Shown here piece after piece: positions 26,360 through 35,074 of a stretch of DNA of 52,952 nt (position 1 is the stretch's first letter; every line of letters starts with the position of its first letter). Made by a program: the position numbers and the translations under genes. Location of the stretch: the NCBI GenBank assembly GCA_905234695.1, contig CAJOHZ010000008.1:41786-94737 (forward strand). Direction: 5' to 3'. The DNA is from an uncultured Bacteroidales bacterium. Lineage in GTDB: Bacteria > Bacteroidota > Bacteroidia > Bacteroidales > P3. The notes beneath the pieces were generated by a model. The model was not told the DNA's origin, did no database searches, and saw only the letters and a program-made list of their open reading frames with translations.

Positions 26360-27238
26360 ATGAAAATAAAGCAGATTCTCTTATCGACCGCATTCTTGCT
26401 ATTGGGCGGGTGTGTCCTGGCCCAGAATAACGACAATTTGCGTGGCCGTATCAACGACCGTCCCAACCAGGCGGTGCAACGCCGTACCGATGCCCCGCAG
26501 AAAGAGGACCAGCGGATGCCCGAAAAATTGTCGGACTGTCAGCGCGATGGCCTTCGGGGCGAAGTGCAGGATGTTTTGTCTGTGATGTACGAGTCCGATG
26601 CACATGTGCGTAAAGGCAGTGTTCTGGAGCGACTGAAGACGGTGTACAACCAGAAAGGGCAACGCCGCAGCCAGTCGTACCTCTCCAACGAAGAGGATAT
26701 GATTTTCAAGACTAAGTACAAGCACGATGGATTTGGATTGGTGACACTGGAGCATATTCTGGATCCGGAGAACAATGTTATCAGCCGTACATACTATCTC
26801 TATGATGCCGACCTTATCCTCACTGAGGTCTATGTGGAGGATGAGGAACGGCAGGTGGAAAGCCGGGTGCTGTACAAGTACGATGCCCAGGGACGTATCA
26901 GTCAGCGCAGTTTTAATGACCATGAGAACAATGTCTTCCGCCGCGAGATATATGTCTATGGAGACCGCGACAATGTCTTCAAGACAGTGGTGTACAACGG
27001 CAAGGGAAAGAAGGTACAAGAGGTTCGCTACGAGTATGACGAGTATGACCAGCCGGTGAGTTCCACGTTGTACGACTATAACGAGAATGATTACGAGCCC
27101 GAGTTGACTATCACGCTGTACGAATATCGCTACGATGATAACGGCAACTGGGTGACCCGCGAGGAATACCAACTCGACAACGACAAGAAGGTGCTCACCA
27201 GCATCGTCGAACGCGACATCAAATACTTCGCCAACTAG
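26360..27238 (+). CDS. Exported protein with RHS/YD-like repeats
   Basis: A 292-residue exported protein. The signal peptide is MKIKQILLSTAFLLLGGCVL with cleavage near VLAQ. After a charged linker (RPNQAVQRRTDAPQKEDQ) the body is a run of beta-hairpin repeats with Y-x-Y-D-x-x-G/D patterns: YKHDGFGLV, YLYDADLIL, YKYDAQGRI, YVYGDRDNV, YEYDEYDQP, YRYDDNGNW. These resemble short YD/RHS or MORN-like strands but are too few for an RHS toxin. It is the first gene of a plus-strand pair with the T9SS substrate at 27314. Function unknown. Confidence 0.8.
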   Translation: MKIKQILLSTAFLLLGGCVLAQNNDNLRGRINDRPNQAVQRRTDAPQKEDQRMPEKLSDCQRDGLRGEVQDVLSVMYESDAHVRKGSVLERLKTVYNQKGQRRSQSYLSNEEDMIFKTKYKHDGFGLVTLEHILDPENNVISRTYYLYDADLILTEVYVEDEERQVESRVLYKYDAQGRISQRSFNDHENNVFRREIYVYGDRDNVFKTVVYNGKGKKVQEVRYEYDEYDQPVSSTLYDYNENDYEPELTITLYEYRYDDNGNWVTREEYQLDNDKKVLTSIVERDIKYFAN

Positions 27239-27313
27239 GCCAACTACCTCAACGAATACCTGAAATATCTCTTCAGATCCCCGATTTGTCGAGGCTCTCA
27301 AAAAAATATATAT

Positions 27314-29062
27314 ATGAAAAAGACAATTCTTCTTTTCTTTTTGAGTTTCGAGCTCATGGGTGGAATGCTCCGTGCCCAGCAGGTGCCCATGGCCATTCCT
27401 AACGGTAGTTTTGAACAGTGGACCAGCCATTCCGGCTATAGCGTCTCGGTATTGATCCTTTCCATTCCGGTATACGACACCTTTTCTACACCCAGCCTTT
27501 GGAACTATCCTTCCTATCCGGTCAACCAGACAGTCAATTTCATGGGGATGAATGTCAACCTGAACACCAATGTCCCTATTGTGAAAACCACACGTGAAAC
27601 AGGAGTGGTTCCCGATAGCAACACCGCGGTGCGGCTGCAGACCATCATGCTTAGCGATATCGTCAACTCCACCGTGTTGAACCTCGCTAGCGGCTCTATT
27701 GATACCATGCTCACCCAGGAGATTATCCCCTCCATTCTCTCGACAGGAGAGGTCGATGTCGAAGCATTCCTTCCCCTCGTTTCCAATCTGATGTCGGGGT
27801 CGGGCGACCTGGTTTCCATGTTGCCCACACTTCTCGCTTTGGATGTGAATGACTATATCACGGGAGGACTTGCCCTCGGCGACTTCCGCCCGGGACGGCT
27901 CACGGGCAGCTACAAATATCAGTCGGCTGTTGCGGGAGACAACGGTGGCGTGCTGATGATAGGCACACATTACAATGCAGCCACCCATCGGCGCGACATC
28001 GTGGGGGCAGGTTTGAATGTTACATTGTTCGATGCCGGGGTATACACCCCCTTCGGAGTGGATTATATGCCCGCCAGTGACCTGGTGCCGGGTTCGCCAC
28101 GCCTCGAACCCGATTCACTCATTGTGCTCTTGTTCTCCTCGGCGGGCAACAACAGGCAGCAGGGGTCGTACCTTTGTGTCGACAACCTGATGCTGTGGCC
28201 GGCTCCCGACACTTGCGCCACGGTGGTGGACATGGAGTTGAGCAACGTTGTGTTCGATGCGTTCCCCGAGATGGTGCTCGAATGGTACGGTAGCTATCAG
28301 CCCGACCATTGGGAGGTGGAGTATGGCCCTTATGGTTTTCAACACGGCACCGGCACCCTCGTGGAGACCGACGAGCCCTATTTTGAGATATACGAGTTGG
28401 AGAATGCCGGTGTCCTCAGACCGAACACATGGTATGACTTCTATGTCCGTTCGGTGTGCGATGACAGTGTCTATGGCGACTGGGAACTGATGAACTATCA
28501 AACCTTCTGCGCCCGGGTGAACTCGCTCACCGTGCATGGCAGCGGCGAAGACTTACATGTGACTGCCGATCACCGTATCAGCGGCTACAGCGTCACGTGG
28601 GTCGACGCTACCGACACCCGGAGGTGGGGAGTCTCATACGGTGTCTATAACCCCGAATATCCAGATATTTTGCCTACATATAGAGAGGTTGACACCCCCT
28701 ATTTCGAACTTCCTCCACTCGTGCCCGGCCGGCAATACACAGTGTCTGTCGCTGCTCACTGCGCTGAGGATAACTACGGAGATGATGTGTGGACCTATGT
28801 GAATACCCCTGACCTTGAAGGTATCAATGGTATCGGCCTCACACAACTTTCAATCCAGCCCAATCCCGCCAATGGCCAATGCCAGGTGACCCTGCCCGAC
28901 AACACGGCGGCTGAGTTACGGCTCTACACCGTTGACGGCCGTCTGCTCCAGACCGTCAAGGCGTCGTCATCGGCTGTATTGGAACTCTCCATGCCGGGAG
29001 TATATCTCCTCCACGCCACAACATCTACCGGCGTGGCCACATACAAAATCGTGAATCAATAA
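27314..29062 (+). CDS. Exported protein with T9SS type A sorting domain
   Basis: A 582-residue exported protein. The signal peptide is MKKTILLFFLSFELMGGMLR, with AQQVP after it. Residues about 25-300 resemble the PCMD-type carbohydrate-binding region of Bacteroidota surface proteins (IPNGSFEQW, SLWNYPSYPVNQ, VPDSNTAVRLQT, LPTLLALDVNDYITGGLALG). Two fibronectin-like segments follow (WEVEYGPYGFQHGTGT, YDFYVRSVCDDSVYGDW, and PGRQYTVSVAAHCAED). The C-terminus IQPNPANGQCQVTLPDN, LRLYTVDGRLLQTV, PGVYLLHATT, YKIVNQ is a typical T9SS type A sorting domain. A surface glycan-binding or adhesive role is plausible but unproven. Confidence 0.88.
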   Translation: MKKTILLFFLSFELMGGMLRAQQVPMAIPNGSFEQWTSHSGYSVSVLILSIPVYDTFSTPSLWNYPSYPVNQTVNFMGMNVNLNTNVPIVKTTRETGVVPDSNTAVRLQTIMLSDIVNSTVLNLASGSIDTMLTQEIIPSILSTGEVDVEAFLPLVSNLMSGSGDLVSMLPTLLALDVNDYITGGLALGDFRPGRLTGSYKYQSAVAGDNGGVLMIGTHYNAATHRRDIVGAGLNVTLFDAGVYTPFGVDYMPASDLVPGSPRLEPDSLIVLLFSSAGNNRQQGSYLCVDNLMLWPAPDTCATVVDMELSNVVFDAFPEMVLEWYGSYQPDHWEVEYGPYGFQHGTGTLVETDEPYFEIYELENAGVLRPNTWYDFYVRSVCDDSVYGDWELMNYQTFCARVNSLTVHGSGEDLHVTADHRISGYSVTWVDATDTRRWGVSYGVYNPEYPDILPTYREVDTPYFELPPLVPGRQYTVSVAAHCAEDNYGDDVWTYVNTPDLEGINGIGLTQLSIQPNPANGQCQVTLPDNTAAELRLYTVDGRLLQTVKASSSAVLELSMPGVYLLHATTSTGVATYKIVNQ

Positions 29063-29074
29063 AGACGAATTCCC

Positions 29075-30007
29075 TTACAGGCTGCTGGCGCGACGTGTTA
29101 TGTCGCGGCGCAGGCAGTCGGCGTAGAGGGAGATTTCAAGGCTGTGGTAATTGCCCTCACGGCCAATCAGTGGTGTGATATAGTCGGTGCGGCTGTAGTC
29201 CTCGATAAGCAGAAGTCTTGATACGGTGTCGAGGACGACGGTGAGTGTGTCGGACGAGATGGGACTGGCAAGGCGTGCAGGGGTGCCATCGGTGTGCCAG
29301 TTGACGGGGTTTATGGCCACGCGGTTGCCATCGCTGATCATGGGGATGGCACAATCGGGGGTTCGGACAGAATTATAACAAACGGTCACGCCGCAGTCGG
29401 TGCTGTCTTGCGCGGCACGGATGCGGGGGCATTCGGTGAGGTCTTGGTCAGTAACTTTCCAACCGATAACATAGGCCGCTACCATACGGCTGTAGGCCTC
29501 GTCATCCATGGTCTTCAAAAGGTCGACCACGGCTATGGCACCTTGGCTAAAGCCTGCGAGGATGAAAGGATGTCCTCTGTTGAGGTGGGTCAAATAGTAA
29601 GAGAAGGCCTCACGGACATCGCCCAATGCAACGGGTATCCGTTCTCGGACAAGGCTGTCTGCAGTGAAGGTTTGGAGGGTACACTGGCGGTAGTAGGGAG
29701 AGTAGAAGTTGAGGTCGCCAGAGAGCAGCCGGTTGACACCTTGCATCTCGCCCAGCAGGAGTCTGCGCACTGAGTCATTGTAGGTGTCGGCATAGTGGCA
29801 AGGGGTGCCGTCAACGGTGTAGTCGCCCGTCTCGGTCGAGACGATATAAAAGATGTCGACTCCTGCATGGCGATTGACAGTATACCACTGGGTGCTGTCA
29901 GCATAGTCGGGTGGGGCAGGGATGGCATTTGTGGGAGTCTTCCCCCCGCGGCAGGAAAAGAGGAAGATTGATATCACGCAGAGCGTCAGAAATCTCGGGC
30001 AGGACAT
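29075..30007 (-). CDS. DUF3089 alpha/beta-hydrolase lipoprotein
   Basis: A 310-residue lipoprotein. The N-terminus MSCPRFLTLCVISIFLFSC is a lipoprotein signal with a good lipobox (LFSC). The body matches DUF3089, an alpha/beta-hydrolase-like family: TQWYTVNRHAGVDIFYIV, then the nucleophile elbow FILAGFSQGAIAVVDLLK (GFSQG, serine near residue 167), then AAYVIGWKV and CYNSVRTPDC. A late His/Asp (VNWHTDG) could complete a triad. Substrate unknown. It converges with the T9SS gene, with only 12 bases between the two stops. Confidence 0.85.
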   Translation of the reverse strand: MSCPRFLTLCVISIFLFSCRGGKTPTNAIPAPPDYADSTQWYTVNRHAGVDIFYIVSTETGDYTVDGTPCHYADTYNDSVRRLLLGEMQGVNRLLSGDLNFYSPYYRQCTLQTFTADSLVRERIPVALGDVREAFSYYLTHLNRGHPFILAGFSQGAIAVVDLLKTMDDEAYSRMVAAYVIGWKVTDQDLTECPRIRAAQDSTDCGVTVCYNSVRTPDCAIPMISDGNRVAINPVNWHTDGTPARLASPISSDTLTVVLDTVSRLLLIEDYSRTDYITPLIGREGNYHSLEISLYADCLRRDITRRASSL

Positions 30008-30083
30008 GTGCTATTCGATTGATTGTTTATTTGTTACTGTCTGATTTGCTATTTACTCATTACCAATCACTCATCACCAATCA

Positions 30084-31067
30084 CTACCTCTCCTGCCAGG
30101 TGTCGTAGCCGAACTGGTGCAGGGCGCGGTCGCTGTTGCGCCAGTCCTTCATCACCTTGACGTATAGGTTGAGGAAACACTTCTTGCCGGAGAACTCCTC
30201 GATGTCCTTGCGGGCTTCGATGCCGACTTTCTTGATGGACATCCCTTTGTGGCCGATAAGGATGGCTTTCTGCGAGTCGCGTTCGACGAAGATGACGGCA
30301 CGGATGTGGTCGATGCCTTCAAGCTCTTCGTAGCTCTCCACGGCCACCTCGCAGCTGTAAGGGATCTCTTTCTGGTAGTAGAGGAGCAGCTTCTCGCGGA
30401 TAATCTCGCTGACGAAGAACCGCATGGAGCGGTCGGTGAGTTCGTCTTTGGGGAAGTAGGGCGGGTTCTCGGGCAAGAGGCGCAGGATGTGGTCGAAGAT
30501 GGTGTCGACGTTGAACCGCTCGGTGGCCGAGCAGGGGACGACGATGGCGCGCGGGATCTGCTGTTGCCAGTAGGCCATGCGCTCGCTGACAACTTGTTGG
30601 GTGGAGGTGTCAATCTTGTTGACGACCAGGATGACCGGGGTGTTGGACTGGATGATGCGCTCCAGCACCTCTTGGTTCTTGAAAGTCTCGCCCACCTCGG
30701 TGACGAGGAGGAAGAGGTCGGCATCCTGCAGGGCGCTGTTGACGAACCCCATCATCTGCTCGTGCAGCTTGTAGTGGGGGTTGACGATGCCGGGGGTGTC
30801 GGTATAGACAATCTGGAAATCCTCGCCATTAACGATGCCCATGATGCGGTGGCGGGTGGTCTGTGCCTTGCTGGTGATGATGCTAAGCCGCTCGCCCACC
30901 AGTGCGTTCATAAGGGTGGATTTCCCTACGTTGGGGTTTCCGATGATGTTGACGAAACCTGCTTTGTGACCCGATGTCTGGACTGGAGTGGTGTCCGGCC
31001 AGATATCTTGGGGTAGGGACTGGTGCTCGGTGGATATTTTATCTTCTTCCATTTGGGGTTGAGACAA
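30084..31067 (-). CDS. era: GTPase Era
   Basis: A GTP-binding protein needed for 16S rRNA maturation and 30S assembly. Motifs in order: G1 GNPNVGKST, G2 region SKAQTTRHRI, G3 DTPG, G4 NKID, and a C-terminal KH domain (VIFVERDSQKAILIGHKGMS, FSGKKCFLNLYVKV). It is 327 residues because of a polar N-terminal tail of about 35 residues before HKAGFVNIIGNP. The core matches Era in length. It follows rplY on the same strand with a hairpin terminator between. Confidence 0.96.
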   Translation of the reverse strand: MSQPQMEEDKISTEHQSLPQDIWPDTTPVQTSGHKAGFVNIIGNPNVGKSTLMNALVGERLSIITSKAQTTRHRIMGIVNGEDFQIVYTDTPGIVNPHYKLHEQMMGFVNSALQDADLFLLVTEVGETFKNQEVLERIIQSNTPVILVVNKIDTSTQQVVSERMAYWQQQIPRAIVVPCSATERFNVDTIFDHILRLLPENPPYFPKDELTDRSMRFFVSEIIREKLLLYYQKEIPYSCEVAVESYEELEGIDHIRAVIFVERDSQKAILIGHKGMSIKKVGIEARKDIEEFSGKKCFLNLYVKVMKDWRNSDRALHQFGYDTWQER

Positions 31068-31073
31068 TTAAAT

Positions 31074-31105
31074 AAAGCCGCACAGAGGGGTCTCTATGCG
31101 GCTTT
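31074..31105 (-). terminator. Hairpin terminator between rplY and era
   Basis: AAAGCCGCA (31074-31082) pairs with TGCGGCTTT (31097-31105), 9 bp with an internal AGAG/CTCT extension. On the minus strand it is followed by ATTTAATT, and on the plus strand by TGTG. It lies just past rplY and just before era, so era must have its own promoter or rely on read-through. Confidence 0.6.
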
Positions 31106-31130
31106 TGTGTTCTGCATACAGGGTGACGGG

Positions 31131-31712
31131 TTATTCGGCCTCGACAACCTCGTTCTCGCCGGTAGCGGCGGCGCGGGTGCTGTTGATGACCACCACTTCG
31201 CTGCTCTTGGGGTTGAGGATTTCGAAGTTCTCTGTGGCGATGTCCTGCACCTTGCAGCGCTGGTTCACGTCGAGGTTGGTGATGTCAATCAGAATCTCGC
31301 TGGGCATGTTGCCAGGGAGAGCCTTGATGTTGAGCCTCTTCTGTTTGTAGGCCAGTTTGCCGCCCTTCATCACACCGCAGGAAGTACCGGTGGTGTGCAC
31401 GGGCACAGACATCACGATGGGCTTGTCGTCGCTCAGCTCGTAGAAGTCGGCATGATAGACGATGTCGGTCACGGGGTGGAAGTCGATGTCCTTCAGCATG
31501 GCGCGACGGGTCTGGTCGCCGATGTGGATGTCCACAAAGCAAGGGGCGGGGTTGAAGAGGATGCGCTGGAACTCGGTCTGGGGGACCGCGAAGAGCACCT
31601 GCTCGCCTTTGCCATACATTACACAAGGCACTTTCGCATCGCGACGAAGAGCCTTAGCATCTTTTTTCCCTACGTTCTCGCGAAGAGAACCGCTCAATGA
31701 TACTATTCTCAT
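31131..31712 (-). CDS. rplY: 50S ribosomal protein L25/general stress protein Ctc
   Basis: A 193-residue L25 of the long Ctc/TL5 type, which binds 5S rRNA. The N-terminal domain has MRIVSLSGSLRENVGKKDAK, LRRDAKVPCVMYGKGEQ and LKDIDFHPVTDIVYHADFYE. The C-terminal beta domain has VPVHTTGTSCGVMKGGKLAY and LPGNMPSEILIDITNL. The acidic tail ENEVVEAE is typical. It is followed by era and preceded by prs, a common Bacteroidota neighbourhood. Confidence 0.95.
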   Translation of the reverse strand: MRIVSLSGSLRENVGKKDAKALRRDAKVPCVMYGKGEQVLFAVPQTEFQRILFNPAPCFVDIHIGDQTRRAMLKDIDFHPVTDIVYHADFYELSDDKPIVMSVPVHTTGTSCGVMKGGKLAYKQKRLNIKALPGNMPSEILIDITNLDVNQRCKVQDIATENFEILNPKSSEVVVINSTRAAATGENEVVEAE

Positions 31713-31795
31713 TGTGTTTGATTGTTTAATTGGTTAATTGTTTATTTATTTTGTGATTTGTGGTTCGGCAAATTGCCGATACACTTGTCACTGAT

Positions 31796-32776
31796 TTACA
31801 TTCTGTGGATGACACCTTTTCGGTGGATAGTGGTTTCGTACAGGTTGTCGAGGGACTCGTAGTTGACCACGCGGCGGATGGCTTCGGCCAGCAACCAGTC
31901 GCAACTCAGCACATGTATCTTGCTGCTTTCGCGCTTCAAAGGGATGGTGTCGGTGGTGACCAACTCCTCAAGGGCCGAATTCTCGACTTTCTCGATGGCG
32001 TTGCCGCTCAACACGGGGTGGGTAATCATGGCGCGAACGCTCTTGGCACCGTTCTCCATGATGATGCCAGCGGCTTTGCAAATGGTCGAGCCAGTATCGA
32101 TGATGTCGTCCAGGAGGATGACGTGCTTGCCCTTCACGTCACCGATAAGACGCATCTCGCCAATCTCGTTGGGTTTGTTGCGATGCTTGTAGCAGATAAC
32201 GAAACTGTTGTTCAGCGTCTTGGCATACATGCCGGCGCGTTTGCTGCCGCCCATGTCGGGGCTGGCGAACATCACGTCGTCGGTGTCGAATTTCTCACGG
32301 ATGTAGGGCATGAACAGCGACGAGCCATAGAGGTGGTCAACGGGGATGTTGAAGAACCCTTGGATCTGGTCGGCGTGGAGATCCATGCTGATAACGCGGT
32401 CGGCACCTGCCACCATGATGGTGTCGGCGATGAGTTTCGAGGCGATGGGCACATGGGGCTTGTCCTTGCGATCCTGACGGGCAAAGCCGTAGTAGGGGAT
32501 GACGGCGACAATCTTCTCGGCCGAGGCGCGCTTGGCGGCATCGATCATCATCAGCAACTCGAAGAGGTTGTCCGTCGGAGGGATGGTGGACTGGATAATG
32601 AAGACGATTCCACCACGGATAGTTTCCTCATAAGAGGGTTGGAATTCGCCGTCGGCATACTGAAAAACGGTCGAATTTCCCAGCGGAATCCCGTAAATTT
32701 CGGCTACTCGGCGGGCAAGTTTCTCGGTTGCACGACCCGCAAAAATGAATACTTTATCGGATTTTTTTTCGCCCAT
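31796..32776 (-). CDS. prs: Ribose-phosphate pyrophosphokinase
   Basis: PRPP synthetase, which makes phosphoribosyl pyrophosphate for nucleotide, His and Trp synthesis. It is 326 residues from the ATG at 32776. Motifs: FAGRATEKLARRVAEIYGIP, YADGEFQPSYEETIRG, PYYGFARQDRKD (ATP-binding), DLHADQIQGFF, SPDMGGSKRAG, and the PRPP-binding loop HVILLDDIIDTGSTICKAA. The frame is open 48 codons further upstream, but that part crosses the promoter and is not conserved in look, so the MGEKKSDKVFIFAG start is preferred. Confidence 0.96.
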   Translation of the reverse strand: MGEKKSDKVFIFAGRATEKLARRVAEIYGIPLGNSTVFQYADGEFQPSYEETIRGGIVFIIQSTIPPTDNLFELLMMIDAAKRASAEKIVAVIPYYGFARQDRKDKPHVPIASKLIADTIMVAGADRVISMDLHADQIQGFFNIPVDHLYGSSLFMPYIREKFDTDDVMFASPDMGGSKRAGMYAKTLNNSFVICYKHRNKPNEIGEMRLIGDVKGKHVILLDDIIDTGSTICKAAGIIMENGAKSVRAMITHPVLSGNAIEKVENSALEELVTTDTIPLKRESSKIHVLSCDWLLAEAIRRVVNYESLDNLYETTIHRKGVIHRM

Positions 32777-32798
32777 TTTTGTGTTGATTTTGAGACTG

Positions 32799-32827
32799 CA
32801 AAGATACGATATTTTTCCCGTACCAAA
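32799..32827 (-). promoter_or_regulatory. Putative prs promoter
   Basis: The minus strand has TTTG (32824-32827), a 17-base spacer and TATCTTTG (32799-32806), placing the start of transcription just before the prs ATG at 32776. The spacer is about two bases shorter than the usual 19-21. Confidence 0.6.
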
Positions 32828-32846
32828 GAATATTTTTGAAAAATAT

Positions 32847-32877
32847 TTTGTCATGTCCGAAAAAGTGAGTAATTTTG
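32847..32877 (+). promoter_or_regulatory. Consensus promoter for tRNA-Leu (TTTG-N19-TAATTTTG)
   Basis: TTTG at 32847-32850 is followed after exactly 19 bases by TAATTTTG at 32870-32877. This is a full Bacteroidota consensus, oriented toward the tRNA gene 93 bases downstream and divergent from the prs promoter. Confidence 0.75.
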
Positions 32878-32970
32878 CACCCGATTTCCCAAGGTTGAAA
32901 TGTTGAAGAGTCCGCTTCATTTAGAGGATAAAAGACCTTTAAACTCTTTAATCTTTTAACCCCAAGAAAA

Positions 32971-33053
32971 GCCCTGGTGGCGGAATGGTAGACGCGGTAG
33001 ACTCAAAATCTGCTGTCAGCAATGGCGTGAGGGTTCAAGTCCCTCCCGGGGTA
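32971..33053 (+). tRNA. tRNA-Leu (anticodon CAA)
   Basis: A class II tRNA of 83 bases without an encoded CCA. The acceptor stem GCCCTGG pairs with CCGGGGT (two G-U pairs). The anticodon stem GTAGA/TCTGC holds the loop CTCAAAA, giving anticodon CAA for UUG. A long variable arm follows, then the T arm GAGGG-TTCAAGT-CCCTC. The 3' end lies next to an integrase gene that points at it, the usual arrangement for an island inserted at a tRNA 3' end. Confidence 0.93.
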
Positions 33054-33054
33054 C

Positions 33055-33104
33055 AAAAGGATTTTGTAAGTAGTTCAAAATGAACGAAAATACAAAATCC
33101 TTTT
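33055..33104 (+). terminator. Strong terminator after tRNA-Leu
   Basis: A perfect 14-bp stem: AAAAGGATTTTGTA (33055-33068) pairs with TACAAAATCCTTTT (33091-33104). An inner GTTC/GAAC pairing sits in the loop, and TTCTTTT follows. It ends the tRNA transcript and separates it from the island. Confidence 0.8.
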
Positions 33105-33207
33105 TCTTTTATATCCCAAATTTGGTTATAATTTGGTCATATTTTCGAGAAATAGATGAAAAAAGGGGTGCCGTTTGACACCCCTATAACATTGTTTCAA
33201 TCCCTTT

Positions 33208-34575
33208 TCAAAATAGTCCATCCACTGCGGCACTTGCGACATTGTCGGCATATTCATCCAAAGATAGTTTCACATAATTGTAAAACATCGTTTCTGTTCT
33301 ATGACCGCTAACGCTCATCATCTGCGAAACAGAAAACTTGTGAGAAAGATACATATTCGTGATACAGCTTCGTCTTGCCGTATGACTCGCCACAAGTTCC
33401 CATCGTGACTTTACGGGATAACCGTGTTCGTCGTACTCATACAACGCCACCCCCCTTTTCTTTGCTTCCTTCTCTGCCCTTCGTTCTTTCAATGTTAGAA
33501 CCGTCCTTTCCTTCTTTTGAAGGCTTGGTACCGTTACCGATAATCTTTTGCAGATTTCCTTTATAGTCCTATTTAGGTTTTGGTCACAAATCTTGGGGAC
33601 GTTATAGTCATATTTCTTTAACAAGGTCTCCAACCTCTCATCCATAATGGGAATAACCACCGTACCAGAAGTCTTCTCCTGTCTCAACCTGATGACTTTT
33701 GTACCACTATGGGTGATGCCGATAGTTGATTTTTCAATTCTGCTGTAATCACTGTACCTTAGTGCTGTAAAGCACCCAATCAGGAAAACATCCCTAACCT
33801 TCTCTTCAAATCCAGTGAGCGGCATATCATATAGAGCAGACAATTCTTCTTTGGTAAGGTATATTTCCTTTGCCTTGTCCTCATCCTTGACTTGATGCCT
33901 TTTCAAAAAACTGAATGCGATATGGTTATTATGCAGACCTTGCCTTTCCGCTGCACCAATCAATGTCTTAAACATACTAATATGTTTGTCAATAGTATAC
34001 TTCATATATCCTTTACCCTCCAGATAGGCGATGTATCTGTCCACCAATGACTCATTGATATCATCCCAACCGAACGGTCTATTGCCGTAAAAAACCAAAA
34101 ATACTCTACGAAACTGCTCCCAATTCTTCACAGATTGCTTTGCGTATCTCTCTTTCCTTGAATTGCGAACATCCCCATTCTCAATACCTTTGATGTAATT
34201 GACGACGAAGTTCTTGACATTGCTTCTTTTCTTGTCCTCGACATACTTCTTGAGTTCCTCTGCCCGTTTCAGTTCATCTCTCTTATCCACCAACACAATA
34301 CTCTCGATAGCACTCTCCAAGTTTTCCTTGGTCAGTCTATGATGCCTCCGCATATCCGTGACTGCCTCCTCAATAAGGGCGACCTTCTTGGATATACCTT
34401 TCTTGTTGAGATAGTTGTTTTGTTTCCTTTCGGATTGAGAGACCTCGTTCCACTCCGCGACATTAACCTTCATCAACAGGTTTATCCAAAGGACAGCACC
34501 CTCGACATTCATCCGAGTATGTAGAGGGTGCATCCCTTCATTCTGTTTGGTTCGTAATACCAGTTTCATTAGCAA
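33208..34575 (-). CDS. Tyrosine recombinase/integrase
   Basis: A 455-residue site-specific recombinase of the Bacteroidota ICE/phage integrase type. The N-terminus (MKLVLRTKQNEGMHPLHTRM) looks like an arm-type DNA-binding domain. A core-binding SAM-like domain follows (about residues 120-215, YIKGIENGDV to SMFKTLIGAAERQG). The catalytic domain has R273 in FTALRYSDYSRI, K301 in RQEKTSG, H398/R401 in SHTARRSC, H425 in SVSGHRTE, and the nucleophile Y434 in YNYVKL. All six catalytic residues are present. A basic insertion (LKERRAEKEAKKRG, about 362-375) lies between K and the HxxR box. It overlaps the excisionase-like gene by 7 bases and points toward tRNA-Leu, which is its likely attachment site. 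Confidence 0.93.
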   Translation of the reverse strand: MLMKLVLRTKQNEGMHPLHTRMNVEGAVLWINLLMKVNVAEWNEVSQSERKQNNYLNKKGISKKVALIEEAVTDMRRHHRLTKENLESAIESIVLVDKRDELKRAEELKKYVEDKKRSNVKNFVVNYIKGIENGDVRNSRKERYAKQSVKNWEQFRRVFLVFYGNRPFGWDDINESLVDRYIAYLEGKGYMKYTIDKHISMFKTLIGAAERQGLHNNHIAFSFLKRHQVKDEDKAKEIYLTKEELSALYDMPLTGFEEKVRDVFLIGCFTALRYSDYSRIEKSTIGITHSGTKVIRLRQEKTSGTVVIPIMDERLETLLKKYDYNVPKICDQNLNRTIKEICKRLSVTVPSLQKKERTVLTLKERRAEKEAKKRGVALYEYDEHGYPVKSRWELVASHTARRSCITNMYLSHKFSVSQMMSVSGHRTETMFYNYVKLSLDEYADNVASAAVDGLF

Positions 34576-34895
34576 GCGGTTCTAACCAATCCTTCTGATT
34601 CTGCGTTCAGCACATCCCTCATCGAGTAGACTTTTCTCCGCCCCCCAATAGGCAACGGCGAAATTACACCATCTCTTTCCCAATTGTGGAGAGTGTTTCT
34701 TGTAATGCTCCATCTCTTACACAGTTCTTCGGCATTCAGCCGTCTGTCTTCAAGATTGGCATTGCACAGCTTGTCATCGATGACATCTTCAACGGCCTCT
34801 TTAACCAAGTTCTTAAAAGTACACTTCAAACCTTCAACGACATCTGCCCAGCACCTTGTGTTCATCAGTGTCAATTCATTTCTACATTGTTCCAT
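34569..34895 (-). CDS. Excisionase-like helix-turn-helix protein
   Basis: A 108-residue protein with a C-terminal MerR/HTH_17-type winged helix: RRLNAEELCKRWSITRNTLH, NWERDGVISPLPIGGRRKVY, SMRDVLN. The N-terminal half is helical (TFKNLVKEAVEDVIDDKL). This size and fold, next to and overlapping a tyrosine integrase, fit the recombination directionality factors of Bacteroidota integrative elements. It could also regulate the integrase promoter. Confidence 0.8.
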   Translation of the reverse strand: MEQCRNELTLMNTRCWADVVEGLKCTFKNLVKEAVEDVIDDKLCNANLEDRRLNAEELCKRWSITRNTLHNWERDGVISPLPIGGRRKVYSMRDVLNAESEGLVRTAC

Positions 34896-35074
34896 ATCTA
34901 TTGTAATTTATAGTTTTCTTTTTTTTTGATATACGCGTTATTACATTATCTTTCAAGTTTAATGTAATAACGGAAATATTTAGCAAGCATTGCATTTACA
35001 CTGAGTATTTTAGCTCTATTTTGCTTTCTATATCAACATCCAGTTTGTGTCTCGCCGATGCGCCAACGAGCGCA

